Both the position numbers and the translations under genes were made by a program. Below the pieces are notes generated by a model that was not told where the DNA came from, did no database searches, and saw only the letters and a program-made list of their open reading frames with translations. This document shows, in pieces, positions 1-8,121 of a stretch of 64,000 nt of DNA. Origin of the DNA: an uncultured Sphingobacteriales bacterium (lineage in GTDB: Bacteria > Bacteroidota > Bacteroidia > Chitinophagales > Chitinophagaceae); the NCBI GenBank assembly GCA_937991535.1, contig CALKHN010000054.1:1-64000 (forward strand), written 5' to 3'. Position 1 is the first letter of the stretch, and each line of letters starts with the position of its first letter.

Positions 1-3
1 AGA

Positions 4-45
4 GGCTTAAATCGAAGTTCCGCTACACTACACTTCGTTTAAGCC
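4..45. repeat. Imperfect hairpin with one bulged base, attC-like in shape
   Basis: Positions 4-17 (GGCTTAAATCGAAG) pair with 33-45 (CTTCGTTTAAGCC) around a 15-nt loop, leaving T12 unpaired. It lies just beyond the stop codon of the minus-strand gene at 73-819. A long stem with an extrahelical base next to the 3' end of an orphan gene is the general shape of an integron attC site, but it could also be a terminator or an orphan repeat. The hairpin is seen directly; the attC reading is inference. Confidence 0.45.
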
Positions 46-72
46 CTATATGTTGGCTGTTGCCCTGCAAAA

Positions 73-819
73 TTATTTTTGGCTAGATTTTTTAAGAACT
101 CTCCAAAATTCCTTATAGTTATTCTCTCCAACTCTACCTGCAAAATAATTATATACAGGAATAAAACAGACAAAGAAACTACCTATGAATAAATATCCGT
201 ATGGTACGTTAATGTCTAACGGTTTCAAAAATGCTCTTGTTGAAAATGACGCGAAAATTGCAAGCAGGGCCGCACCGAGGTATGCCCCAATCTCAACATT
301 TCGTACTCTGTATATCATTTGATCTGAAAAATCATCTCTGTTTATTTCGATATTTATAAGAATACCGTCTATTTGGATATCTTTCCAAGTCTGATCCATA
401 TGCTTTTTGCTGTCATGTGTCGCGATTAAAGCAATAGCTTGTTTTCGTTTTATTATATCAAAGTCCAGCTGAAATTCATTTTTTGAATTTTGTAATAAGT
501 CGCATCTTCCTCTTTTAAACGAATTGTAGGTAATTGTAAAATCAGTCACGGATAACGTGTCGTTAAATATTATTTTTAATGGCAACCCATTTAACAAATC
601 AGCTTTCACTATGTCTTTATTGCTGTTATTTATTATAACAAATGTTGTCTGTCTTGGATTGTCTTTTTCCCTATTCGACATTGTCATAAAAAGCAAACTG
701 GTTGACCTTTGCGGTAGTCTATAAAGGTAAAATGAGTACCACAATGATACAAGCCCCAAAAACACGGCAAATCCAGGGTCACTAAATAACTTCTCTAGGT
801 AGCTTTCGAATTCTTGCAA
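73..819 (-). CDS. Hypothetical membrane protein, 248 aa
   Basis: I do not recognise a family. There is one hydrophobic segment near the N-terminus (about residues 15-35) and two near the C-terminus (about 176-198 and 207-228). Between them is a soluble stretch of about 140 residues rich in Asn, Asp, Lys and Ile, as is common in AT-rich accessory genes. There is no lipobox or cleavable signal peptide. It stands alone on the minus strand with hairpin elements on both sides (4-45 and 867-924). That spacing resembles a single-gene mobile cassette, but no recombinase is present. Function unknown. Confidence 0.7.
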   Translation of the reverse strand: MQEFESYLEKLFSDPGFAVFLGLVSLWYSFYLYRLPQRSTSLLFMTMSNREKDNPRQTTFVIINNSNKDIVKADLLNGLPLKIIFNDTLSVTDFTITYNSFKRGRCDLLQNSKNEFQLDFDIIKRKQAIALIATHDSKKHMDQTWKDIQIDGILINIEINRDDFSDQMIYRVRNVEIGAYLGAALLAIFASFSTRAFLKPLDINVPYGYLFIGSFFVCFIPVYNYFAGRVGENNYKEFWRVLKKSSQK

Positions 820-866
820 GTCTAAAATTGTTTTATTGATAGTTTGGGTATCGTCGTGGGGTTGCA

Positions 867-924
867 GCCAACGGTACAGGTTGGCGAAGTGCGGATAATA
901 GCGATACGTCCCGCCCGGCTACCG
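867..924. repeat. Structured element, copy A
   Basis: A perfect stem GCCAAC (867-872) / GTTGGC (880-885) with a 7-nt loop is followed by a conserved tail: GAAGTGCGG, TAATAGC and CCCGCCCGG. The same arrangement occurs at 30542-30600 upstream of another unrelated minus-strand gene. There the stem sequence changes but pairing is kept. It lies about 50 bp upstream of the start of the 73-819 gene. The shared structure is seen directly; its role (recombination site, leader RNA or promoter-linked repeat) is unknown. Confidence 0.5.
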
Positions 925-1094
925 AAGTTGATTATTTATTTAATGTACAAGTTACAGTTTTTTGCCGATTGCGTTCGGTCAGCCGGAACTATAGCCTAAA
1001 CAACGAACCGAAAGTTGACGAACGTTTTCCGTCAGCCCGCATTTTTGCCAACCTGCCTGTTGTATGTATACCCTTTGTCTGGTTGAAGGCTGAA

Positions 1095-2027
1095 CTAAGA
1101 AAGAATTTTTTCTATCATTTCGTTTGTCCTTTGTATGCTCCGAAAAGCATAATAATATTTTCTGTATTGTATTCGAGTATGTCTTACGAAAAGCTCCATT
1201 TCGTGATAGTGGGTTGAAACTTCATAAGCTTTGTCATTCAATTCGCGGACAAGTGGTAATTCTTGATATTTTCTATTCAAAATGCGGATTGGTAAAACCA
1301 ATTTCCGTTGTGTTGTAAATGGAAAGACCCTAATATTTGTAGGAACTTTTCGATAGGCTGCAATCGTATTGTCAAGCTTTTTAATATATTTAAGTTCGTT
1401 TTCCGAAAACGTTTGCGGTTTATTTTTGGCTGTAAGAAACAGATGTTCCCACATTTGTCTCAGTTGATTTAATGCCATGTTCCTTCTTTCGCCGTGTTGG
1501 TTATATTTCTCAAGAGCAAAAAAAAAATCGTTCAATGCTCGGTCGCTCCAATACTGTACGTTGTTTATGTTCTCCCAGGTTTTATTATATGCACGCCGCT
1601 TCAGTTTTTTATTTATCAAAATTGGCAGTTGATTTTCGAACCCCCAAAAGAAACTCTTAAAGCTGTCTTTGTAACTCATTTCTCTAAAGACAGGTATTTG
1701 AAAAAAGTCAACTTTTGAGTATTCCCAAGGCGAGTTTGTAATTATGTTCAGAGAATTAACTGTATCCAAGAAAGCTGTTTGCTGTCTCTTTAGAGATTTA
1801 TTTAAACTACCCAAGTTGTCAAGGAATATTTTTCGGTTAGATTTCCTCTCAAAGTATCTGGTAAAAATAAAAACTACTGCAGTAATTAAATATCCTAAAA
1901 TAAATGTTGTAAGCGCAATGATTAAAGAAGCCGATGCATCATGACTAATATTGAACAGTCTTTCGATAGATTCTTGCATAGTCTCAAAGATAGTTATGTT
2001 GGTACTTTTTGTCAGGGTTGCATACAA
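1095..2027 (-). CDS. Hypothetical membrane-anchored protein, 310 aa
   Basis: No family recognised. A long hydrophobic segment at about residues 30-58 anchors the protein after a short N-terminus. The remaining ~250 residues are hydrophilic and rich in Lys, Arg, Asn, Phe and Tyr, and look mainly helical, probably cytoplasmic. The gene stands alone on the minus strand, in the same orientation as the 73-819 gene and separated from it by 275 bp holding structured element A. Single-pass orphans like this are common in phage-defence and cassette regions, but nothing in the sequence assigns a role. Confidence 0.7.
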   Translation of the reverse strand: MYATLTKSTNITIFETMQESIERLFNISHDASASLIIALTTFILGYLITAVVFIFTRYFERKSNRKIFLDNLGSLNKSLKRQQTAFLDTVNSLNIITNSPWEYSKVDFFQIPVFREMSYKDSFKSFFWGFENQLPILINKKLKRRAYNKTWENINNVQYWSDRALNDFFFALEKYNQHGERRNMALNQLRQMWEHLFLTAKNKPQTFSENELKYIKKLDNTIAAYRKVPTNIRVFPFTTQRKLVLPIRILNRKYQELPLVRELNDKAYEVSTHYHEMELFVRHTRIQYRKYYYAFRSIQRTNEMIEKILS

Positions 2028-2927
2028 CGCGTAGATTTATGCTATAATACGTCGCTGGGTTAAAAAATTTGATATTGAAAATGAATGGGTTAGCATTATA
2101 CATGTTGTATTGCTATTAGAACAATCCGTCCTGCCATCCTACGTCGTTTTTCCTCCATAAATCATTAAATGGACTGATAATGTTTACCAAATGCTTATCC
2201 AAAATTGCCTTGCCGCTCCCTATTTGCTGAAATGTTTTATAGTCCGCTTCCTGCACTGGAATATACCAACAGTCGTGGGTGTTACTCGCTGCGGCGCAGT
2301 TCAATAATTTAAAATATTATTTATGGCAATGTTCCGGGTAAAATGCAGTGCTATATATGTTTTGCTGCGATGCCTGAGTGCTCTTAGCCTGATGTTTTCC
2401 ATAACCTGCCTCTAATGCATGCGCCTCCTCAGCCACAGGTTTAGGGTGAGAAAGAGTGGTATAAATGCACTCAACAAGTTAATAAATAACTAAGATGCAC
2501 ACAAAATATTTTGCAGATAAGCATTTACTGTTCATTTTGCTACAGTCATCATTCGTTTTCTGTATTTGTGCGATGAGAACAGGGTGCTTACAATAATACT
2601 GGTCGATTTTACCATTTGATGATGGATAAGCCAGAAGTAAATATCCAGTGCGATATCCTTTCTGTCTTTGAACACTGGCATCATTTGTGAAAACAATTTC
2701 CATTATCAGGCCGTGTGTGTTTAAGAACAACCTTAAATACTTTAGGGTCGCCAGTAATACCTTATCAACCAGAATTTGGTCTGTTACACTATTACCTTTG
2801 ATTGTTCACTGGGCAGATTACACAGCTTCTTTACGGAAATGTTGGTCGGGTATCCAACAGCCTTGCAGCTGACCTTTCATTCAGTTAAATAGCCTCATAA
2901 AATGCCAGAAGATTAGAAATCACTTAC
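2028..2927 (-). other. Decayed region with gene remnants, no intact gene
   Basis: About 900 bp without a convincing gene. On the minus strand there are short protein-like pieces: a 62-aa frame at 2116-2304, a frame without a start codon ending near 2324 (rich in Ala, His and Gln), and an 83-aa frame at 2479-2730. Upstream of the last, the same reading continues to about 2870 through in-frame stops. These look like remains of genes, possibly from a mobile element, but I cannot name any of them. No rRNA, tRNA or clear repeat was seen. Confidence 0.4.
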
Positions 2928-3083
2928 TCAAAAAACCAAGTACAGAAGATTGTAGATTTTCATCTTTTCAATTGCTTCGCCAATAGATAGCTTTTGCAAA
3001 ATACGTTCAAACGCTATGGTCAAATCAACCACCTCCGCGGGAGATGAATGGGGTAGCCGATCTCTAATTTCTTGCAGTAGCAA
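2928..3083 (-). pseudogene. Internally deleted copy of the small gene at 40132-40380
   Basis: The first ~32 residues from TTG at 3081-3083 match the 82-aa protein at 40132-40380 almost exactly (LLLQEI, then VVDLTIAFER, then LQKL). The middle of the protein is then missing, and the frame rejoins at an IGE motif that lies near the C-terminus of the intact copy. It then runs into unrelated sequence to TGA at 2928. The intact copy starts with ATG where this one has TTG. The gene lies just downstream of the 2H-phosphoesterase gene, in the same order as at the other locus. It is probably non-functional. Confidence 0.65.
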
Positions 3084-3117
3084 AGAAAATGTTTTCTTTA
3101 ATGTTTTGTAAATGAAA

Positions 3118-3732
3118 TTAAAACAGTTCTGCCTGCTTAACTTCAACTGGAAGATTCTGAAATTGAAAATGTTTGGCCACCTGCCATGACTTTTCTCCCG
3201 TATATCGCTTAAGCAGTAACATTTCAGACGCAACAAATCTGCCGGTAAAATGCCGCTGCGAATATTCCAGCCACCCTTTTTCATACTGCCAGGGTTTTAA
3301 TTTCTTCGCTATCATCATGTGCGGCTCATTGGAAAAGTAAGGCTTATCATCGCCAATTCTCATTAAGGATTGGGCTCCTGATCGGATCTTTCTTACCAAT
3401 TCCTGGATCGGCACTTTTGAAGTAATGTTGATATAAATGGAATGGCTGGGAAAGCTGCCATAATCCTTCATCTCCACCTTAAAAGGATAATGGCCCATGG
3501 CAACAGCCTTAAGCTTGTTTATGATTCTTTCCTCCATCATTGAATATTGCCTAAACGATGAGAGCAGCAAATTAGGCTTCCAGGGGGTAGCATCTGTTTT
3601 GTAAGCGCTGTTAAATGTATCGCGCACCTTCATCACTTTGCCTGAAATATCTTCACCTGGGTCAATTACAATCAGGTAGTCGCAAAGCCGGTAGCCTGGT
3701 AATAATTGTTTGTTTGGTTCCATGATCACCAA
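3118..3732 (-). CDS. 2H-phosphoesterase / 2'-5' RNA ligase-like protein, copy 1
   Basis: 204 aa. Two His motifs fit the 2H superfamily (LigT/2'-5' RNA ligase, cyclic phosphodiesterases): SHSIYINIT in the middle and PHMMIAK near residue 143, each His followed two residues later by a hydroxyl or hydrophobic residue. The N-terminus (LCDYLIVIDP) fits the first beta strand. Substrate cannot be told from sequence; known relatives act on 2',3'-cyclic or 2'-5' phosphodiester bonds. A near-identical paralogue lies at 40414-41028. ATG at 3732 sits directly after a palindromic promoter region. The downstream partner is broken in this copy only. Confidence 0.7.
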   Translation of the reverse strand: MVIMEPNKQLLPGYRLCDYLIVIDPGEDISGKVMKVRDTFNSAYKTDATPWKPNLLLSSFRQYSMMEERIINKLKAVAMGHYPFKVEMKDYGSFPSHSIYINITSKVPIQELVRKIRSGAQSLMRIGDDKPYFSNEPHMMIAKKLKPWQYEKGWLEYSQRHFTGRFVASEMLLLKRYTGEKSWQVAKHFQFQNLPVEVKQAELF

Positions 3733-3737
3733 TTTTA

Positions 3738-3755
3738 TTAGTATAAATATACTAA
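3738..3755. promoter_or_regulatory. 18-bp palindrome upstream of 2H gene, probable operator
   Basis: TTAGTATA-AA-TATACTAA is a perfect inverted repeat lying 6 bp upstream of the 2H start codon, followed by a further TTAGTA half-site at 3761. The same palindrome and half-site are conserved at 41034-41051. The symmetry suggests a dimeric repressor site. Which regulator binds is unknown; a LexA-like or phage-type repressor is a guess. Confidence 0.55.
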
Positions 3756-3783
3756 AATAATTAGTAAATCAAATTAACTTAAC

Positions 3784-3873
3784 ATGATTTCACATTTTAC
3801 AAACCTTAATTCGGACCAGAGTTTATTAGGCCAATTAGATTCTGATTTGGGCATTTTTGAAAGCGAACTGTAG
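3784..3873 (+). other. Short 29-codon ORF divergent from the 2H gene
   Basis: ATG at 3784 opens a 29-residue acidic peptide ending at TAG 3871-3873. It occupies the same divergent position as the 92-aa gene at the second copy of the locus but is not clearly homologous. It may be the stub of a truncated gene or a chance ORF. Confidence 0.25.
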
Positions 3874-3974
3874 GTATCCATATGCCGTCATTGATCTTCG
3901 GAAGTCAAACAGGTGGGATAGGGTGGGGGATAAGGTTCCGTGTTCGTATTGCATCGTTAAGGCTGAATTATTGC

Positions 3975-4205
3975 TCAAAATACAAATCTCTTTTTCAGAC
4001 AAGCTCCGAGTGCAGTTGCAATGGCTTTGATAAGGTCAGCAATATCGGTTTCAGGAGAAATAGTATGTGCCAGCAGTAGCTGCCCGTTTGACTCAACCAA
4101 TACGTGATGGCCATACAGTAGTTTTTCCAATTCCCCGTTCATGATGGTAATGTGGTACTCTTTTTTTAGGCCCAGTTCTTTTAGGCGGGCGAGTGCCTGA
4201 AGCAA
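3975..4205 (-). CDS. Small hypothetical protein, 76 aa, possibly a fragment
   Basis: The frame opens with TTG and has no ATG upstream before a stop. The product has an ordered, protein-like composition: an amphipathic N-terminal helix (LQALARLKELGL), a beta-like centre (GHHVLVESNGQLLLAHTI) and a C-terminal helix. No family recognised. In a region full of remnants this may be the C-terminal part of a larger lost gene. Confidence 0.35.
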   Translation of the reverse strand: MLQALARLKELGLKKEYHITIMNGELEKLLYGHHVLVESNGQLLLAHTISPETDIADLIKAIATALGACLKKRFVF

Positions 4206-4409
4206 TGAAAATGATCCGCAACGCTTTTAAAAGATGTGCACCTGGAACCATGGAATTGATTTGCCTGAAAGTTTGCCCGTGGCATTTGCTTAATAAAGAA
4301 AGTTTTTTAAAAAATATGCATTTAACACATTGCTAATCAGCTATATGCAAAAAATGTATTTTATTGACAACATATTTTAGCTAATTTTGTTGTTTTAATA
4401 GTACATTTT

Positions 4410-5606
4410 ATGGAAGTTTTGTTCACATATCACGACAGTTTACTACAACAGGTTAAAGATTCCTTTTTCCGTTATATGATGGAAAAGATTAAATGGAACC
4501 AGCGTATGCTGGCTATAAAAGGGCCAAGAGGTTCTGGCAAAACTACCCTGATGCTGCAATACATCCGGTATCGGTTAAACAAACCCAGGGAGCAGGTGTT
4601 ATACGTTACTGCCGATCATTACTGGTTTTACACCCATAACCTGGTTGAAACGGCCGATGAATTTTATAAAAACGGGGGACGCTATCTATTTATTGATGAA
4701 GTACATAAATATCCCCATTGGTCGCGGGAACTGAAAAACATTTATGATGGCTTTCCCGAATTAAGAATTGTATTTTCCTCTTCCTCAGCCCTCGATATTT
4801 ACCGGGGCGAGGCCGATTTGAGCCGTAGGGTAATCACTTATGAGCTTCCCGGCCTATCTTTCAGAGAGTTTTTGGTATTAGGTGGGTATGGAAACTTTTA
4901 TAGTAATAGCTGGGAGCAATTAATAAACGATCAGCACGAAATTACGGGTACAATCCTGAAACAAATACAACCTCTGCCTTTGTTTAAAAAATACCTGAGA
5001 TACGGTTATTTGCCTGTATTCCAGGAAGGCCCGCCTGAAGAAGTACCCATCCGGCTGAGCCAGACCATTAGTACTGTTATTGAGACGGATCTTGGTTACA
5101 TCCAGGATTATACTTCCGGAACAGCCTTTAAAGTAAAAAAATTATTGGGTGTTCTGGCGGAGTCGGTACCTTTCAAGCCCAATATCGCCGCCTTGGCCCG
5201 AAAACTGGATGTTAGTCGTGAATCGGTGTATACCTGGTTTACCCATCTCCAAAATGCCCGTTTGCTCAACCTGCTTTCTGCTGAAGGTAAAGGGGTTGCC
5301 CTGTTGCAGAAACCAGAAAAAGTTTACCTGGAAAATACAAATCTTGCATTTGCACTTAAGGCTACGCCGGATATGGGCGCCATTAGGGAAACTTTTTTAC
5401 TTAACCAGTTAGCCAATCTTAAGATGGAAGTTGTGTTACCCACCAGCGGCGACTTCCTTACAGCAGGTATGCACATAGAAGTGGGCGGCAAAGGGAAGAC
5501 AGCGAAGCAGGTAAAAAAGCAGGAGGCTTATATTATTGCGGCAGATGATATAGAAATGGGGTTCGGTAACAAAATTCCCCTATGGCTATTCGGTTTTTTA
5601 TATTAA
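4410..5606 (+). CDS. AAA-family ATPase with DUF4143-type C-terminus
   Basis: 398 aa. Walker A GPRGSGKT is at about residues 39-46 and Walker B with the following acidic residue (LFIDEVHKYPHW) at about 93-104, as in the AAA_14 group. A winged-helix-like stretch (ALARKLDVSRESVYTW) and a DUF4143-like end follow; the C-terminal segment VYLENTNLAFAL is characteristic. Family length is normally 370-420 aa, so it looks complete. Such ATPases are widespread in prokaryotes and their role is mostly unknown. Here the stop codon is only 9 bp before the cas4 start, so the two are probably co-transcribed. That makes it a candidate accessory of the adaptation module, though chance proximity is possible. Upstream DNA (4206-4409) is very AT-rich and likely carries the promoter. 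Confidence 0.8.
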   Translation: MEVLFTYHDSLLQQVKDSFFRYMMEKIKWNQRMLAIKGPRGSGKTTLMLQYIRYRLNKPREQVLYVTADHYWFYTHNLVETADEFYKNGGRYLFIDEVHKYPHWSRELKNIYDGFPELRIVFSSSSALDIYRGEADLSRRVITYELPGLSFREFLVLGGYGNFYSNSWEQLINDQHEITGTILKQIQPLPLFKKYLRYGYLPVFQEGPPEEVPIRLSQTISTVIETDLGYIQDYTSGTAFKVKKLLGVLAESVPFKPNIAALARKLDVSRESVYTWFTHLQNARLLNLLSAEGKGVALLQKPEKVYLENTNLAFALKATPDMGAIRETFLLNQLANLKMEVVLPTSGDFLTAGMHIEVGGKGKTAKQVKKQEAYIIAADDIEMGFGNKIPLWLFGFLY

Positions 5607-5615
5607 ACAATCCCA

Positions 5616-6146
5616 ATGAACATCAGCGCTACTCACATCAACTACTATCACATTTGCCACAGGAAACGCTGGCTGTTTGCCAGCGGCATTAATATGGAAC
5701 ATACCAGCGATGTGGTATATGATGGTAAACTTCTGCATGAAACCAGCTATCCGCAACGTGCAGAAAAATATACCGAGATAGATATGTCGGTTACCACCAA
5801 AGATGGCGTTCAGTTATTTGGCAAAATAGACTTTTACGATGTGAAAGAAAAAATTATCCACGAAGTTAAGCGCAGCGATAAAGTAGAAGAGGCCCATGAA
5901 TGGCAGGTCAAATTTTATATCTGGTTGCTGGAATTAAACGATATACCTGGTGTGCACGCCACATTAGAATATCCCAAACTCCGGCAAACAGGTAATGTTT
6001 GGCTTACGGAACCCGACCGGGCATATTTAAAGGAAGCGATCCCTAAGATAACTGCTTTACAGGAAAACCAACTATGCCCGCCAAGGATCAATAGTAAGAT
6101 CTGCAGGAGCTGCAGTTACTACGAGCTGTGCTATGTGGAGGAATAA
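5616..6146 (+). CDS. cas4: CRISPR-associated exonuclease Cas4
   Basis: 176 aa, close to the usual Cas4 length. An N-terminal Cys (ICHRKRW) and three C-terminal Cys (ICRSCSYYELC) form the expected 4Fe-4S ligand set. The RecB-type nuclease core is visible as GKIDFYD followed by IIHEVKRS, with the Asp and Glu-x-Lys of a PD-(D/E)XK site, then WQVKFYIWLLE (the QxxxY motif). Cas4 trims prespacers and helps define the PAM with Cas1-Cas2. It lies between the AAA ATPase (9 bp upstream) and cas1 (92 bp downstream) on the same strand. It appears intact even though the rest of the locus is decayed. Confidence 0.9.
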   Translation: MNISATHINYYHICHRKRWLFASGINMEHTSDVVYDGKLLHETSYPQRAEKYTEIDMSVTTKDGVQLFGKIDFYDVKEKIIHEVKRSDKVEEAHEWQVKFYIWLLELNDIPGVHATLEYPKLRQTGNVWLTEPDRAYLKEAIPKITALQENQLCPPRINSKICRSCSYYELCYVEE

Positions 6147-6238
6147 AGAAGATCGTAAGAAAGTAAAAATAGTAAGAGTGTTATTCTTAAGGTCTAGCCA
6201 TCTTACGCTCTTTCTGTTTTCATCTTTTAATATAGATC

Positions 6239-7126
6239 ATGAAAAAATCCTACTATCTCTTTAACCCTGGCCGCATGAGTCGGAAAGACAATACCCTGAA
6301 GTTTATACCTGTAGATGAAGACGGCAATGAATTGCAGCCAAAGTATATTCCTGTAGAATCGGTAGATAACCTCTATTGTTTTGGCGCATTGGATGGCAAC
6401 AGCGCTTTATATAATTTTTTGGGCAAAGAGCAGGTAAGCGTTCATTTTTTTGATTACTACGAACATTATACCGGCAGCTTTATGCCTAAAGACTATTTAT
6501 TGAGTGGAAAAGTATTGATTACACAAGCCGATGCGTATTCCAAACCGAAAAAGCGTATGCCTATAGCCCAAAAAGTTATTGAAGGTGCCGCATTCAATAT
6601 GTTGAAAAATCTGCGTTATTACAACAACCGTGATAAGGACACAACCGCACAGATAAAAAGGATTGAAATGCTTGCTGCGCAAATTCCAATGGGTACGGAT
6701 ACAGAATTGCTGATGGGTATAGAAGGCAGTATCCGCCTGACTTATTATGAATCCTTTGATCTGATCATCAACAATTTGGAGATGGGCAACCGTACCAAAC
6801 AACCGCCCAACAATGAAGTAAATGCCATGGTTTCTTTCGTAAATATGATGTGTTATACGCTTTGCTTAGATATGATCTATCATACCCAGTTGAATCCTAC
6901 AATCAGCTTTTTGCATCAGCCGGGGTTTCGCCGTTATTCATTGGCGTTAGACCTGGCAGAAGTATGTACGCCCATACTTGCGGACAGGCTGATATTTGCC
7001 ATGCTGAATAAAAAGATAATACAGCCAAGTGATTTTGATCATAACCTCAACAATTGTTTGCTGAAAGACAGCGGCAGGAAAAAAGTAGTAAAAGCCTGGA
7101 ATCTATGTCTTTTAATCGCACCATAG
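6239..7126 (+). CDS. cas1: CRISPR-associated integrase Cas1, type I-B-like, C-terminally truncated
   Basis: 295 aa against about 330-340 for type I-B Cas1. The N-terminal beta domain starts with SYYLFNPGRMSRKDNTL. Catalytic residues are kept: E162 (GIEGSIR), H226 (FLHQPGFRRYSL) and D238 with E241 (ALDLAE). The protein follows the family to VVKAWN, after which the frame enters a CRISPR repeat and ends seven residues later, so about 35-45 C-terminal residues are missing. No cas2 follows. The simplest reading is a deletion that joined cas1 to the far end of the array, removing the cas1 tail, cas2, leader and most spacers. Activity is doubtful. Confidence 0.88.
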   Translation: MKKSYYLFNPGRMSRKDNTLKFIPVDEDGNELQPKYIPVESVDNLYCFGALDGNSALYNFLGKEQVSVHFFDYYEHYTGSFMPKDYLLSGKVLITQADAYSKPKKRMPIAQKVIEGAAFNMLKNLRYYNNRDKDTTAQIKRIEMLAAQIPMGTDTELLMGIEGSIRLTYYESFDLIINNLEMGNRTKQPPNNEVNAMVSFVNMMCYTLCLDMIYHTQLNPTISFLHQPGFRRYSLALDLAEVCTPILADRLIFAMLNKKIIQPSDFDHNLNNCLLKDSGRKKVVKAWNLCLLIAP

Positions 7127-7205
7127 AGGAATTGAAATGAAGCGTACGAAATTGAGAAACTGGAAAGGGCGTATACTTTTAATCGCACCATACTGGAATT
7201 GAAAT
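7109..7205 (+). CRISPR. Relic CRISPR array: two 30-bp repeats, one 37-bp spacer
   Basis: Repeat 1 (7109-7138) and repeat 2 (7176-7205) share CTTTTAATCGCACCATA, then two variable bases, then GGAATTGAAAT. The 3' end ATTGAAAT is typical of type I-B repeats. The two differences (AGAGG against ACTGG) make repeat 2 look like a degenerate terminal repeat. The spacer is 7139-7175, a normal length. Repeat 1 overlaps the truncated 3' end of cas1, so there is no leader. No interference genes (cas3, cas5, cas7, cas8) occur in the window, so the locus is probably inactive unless served in trans. Confidence 0.85.
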
Positions 7206-7322
7206 ACTATTTTTATGAGCCATTGCTTCAAATCCTTTTTCGGTATCAAACCATTTAATTAGTCTATTAGCATTATGATGGTCTTTATCGTTATCGGATG
7301 TGTCTAGGAGGTTAATTGACAC
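7179..7322 (-). pseudogene. Protein-like fragment ending inside CRISPR repeat 2
   Basis: A 47-codon minus-strand frame (GTG at 7320-7322) encodes a polar, well-composed peptide (RLIKWFDTEKGFEAMAHKN in its middle) and stops within repeat 2. It is probably a gene end cut when the array was deleted or when sequence was inserted next to it. Family not recognised; low certainty. Confidence 0.3.
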
Positions 7323-8121
7323 GATGCCACTTATGAACTGAAGTAATTAATATTGGTAAACTCTTTAACAGTACGACTAATATACAGCTCATTTCCGACA
7401 CCTAACTAGTACACGTGTCGTTGCACAAGTTCATTAGTTTTAAGATTTCCCACTCCATCCTTCCACGTAGACGTACTGCTTCTATTCACTGGCAAATGCT
7501 ACGCAAGCCGGCAAGTTTTTGCTCCGCCACCATTACCCAAACTCGGGCTTGGCACGTCCTGCTATCCTCAAGCTTGTTACATCAAGACCTGCTGTCAATT
7601 ATCCGCTGGAAGGATAATAGTAAAGAGGTAAACTGATTTATGAAGCCCCGGTATAGTAAGGCTGTCTTATGTCTTTCCGCCTTCGGCAAATAAGTTTACA
7701 GATTCCTTTACGTTTTTAAATCAACCGTTTGAAATCCAACACAAGTTTATCCCCGGTACGGAGAGCCGATTAATAAACGTTAAGCAGACTTTATATTTTT
7801 GCGAAGTCGTTATAAACCTTTACCCACTCCTATCCTGGTTGTTCACGAATCATTCAATAATTTCTTCAATTTTTGATGCAATCAAAACAAGTTTGATTTT
7901 CAGACTTGTGTATAATTGTACATGTTCTATATTGAGTTTCAAAACTCGGTAAGATCAATTGAAAGCATAGAATCTGTTTAGGAGTGGTGAAGTATCAATC
8001 CTTTCACTTTAAGATTTGCTAATAAGGCCAAATGACTATAGATTTTTTATCTTCACCGAGTTCCCATAATCTATGTTAACTTCATCTTATATTACTGAGG
8101 CATAAAAAGTGACGCAAACGA
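7323..8121. other. About 800 bp without a recognisable gene
   Basis: The only longer frame here (73 codons, plus strand) has no protein-like character. A stem CGACAC/GTGTCG lies at about 7397-7421. A TATTTTTG at 7794-7801 fits the Bacteroidota -7 consensus TAnnTTTG, but no matching -33 box was found. The right part presumably contains the promoter of the sigma-factor gene. The left part may be decayed mobile DNA. Confidence 0.35.

Larger units (their letters stand above)
2987..3775. repeat. Dispersed duplication, copy 1 (about 790 bp)
   Basis: This segment is repeated at 40284-41071 in the same orientation with only scattered substitutions. It covers the start of a small downstream gene, the whole 2H-phosphoesterase gene and its promoter palindrome. 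Homology begins at the shared ATAGCTTTTGCAAA on one side and stops at TAAATCAAATT on the other. No terminal inverted repeats or transposase flank it, so it looks like a segmental or horizontally acquired second copy, not an insertion sequence. Confidence 0.85.

Noticed and set aside
7139..7175. Spacer read as a Cas1-like C-terminal peptide (EAYEIEKLERAY)
   Set aside because: One frame of the spacer loosely resembles the LEAYKLxK part of Cas1, but the match is short and the frame does not join cas1; likely coincidence.
7415..7636. 73-codon plus-strand ORF after the CRISPR relic
   Set aside because: Composition is rich in Ser, His, Leu and Arg with no pattern of a folded protein, no start context and no neighbours; judged a chance frame.
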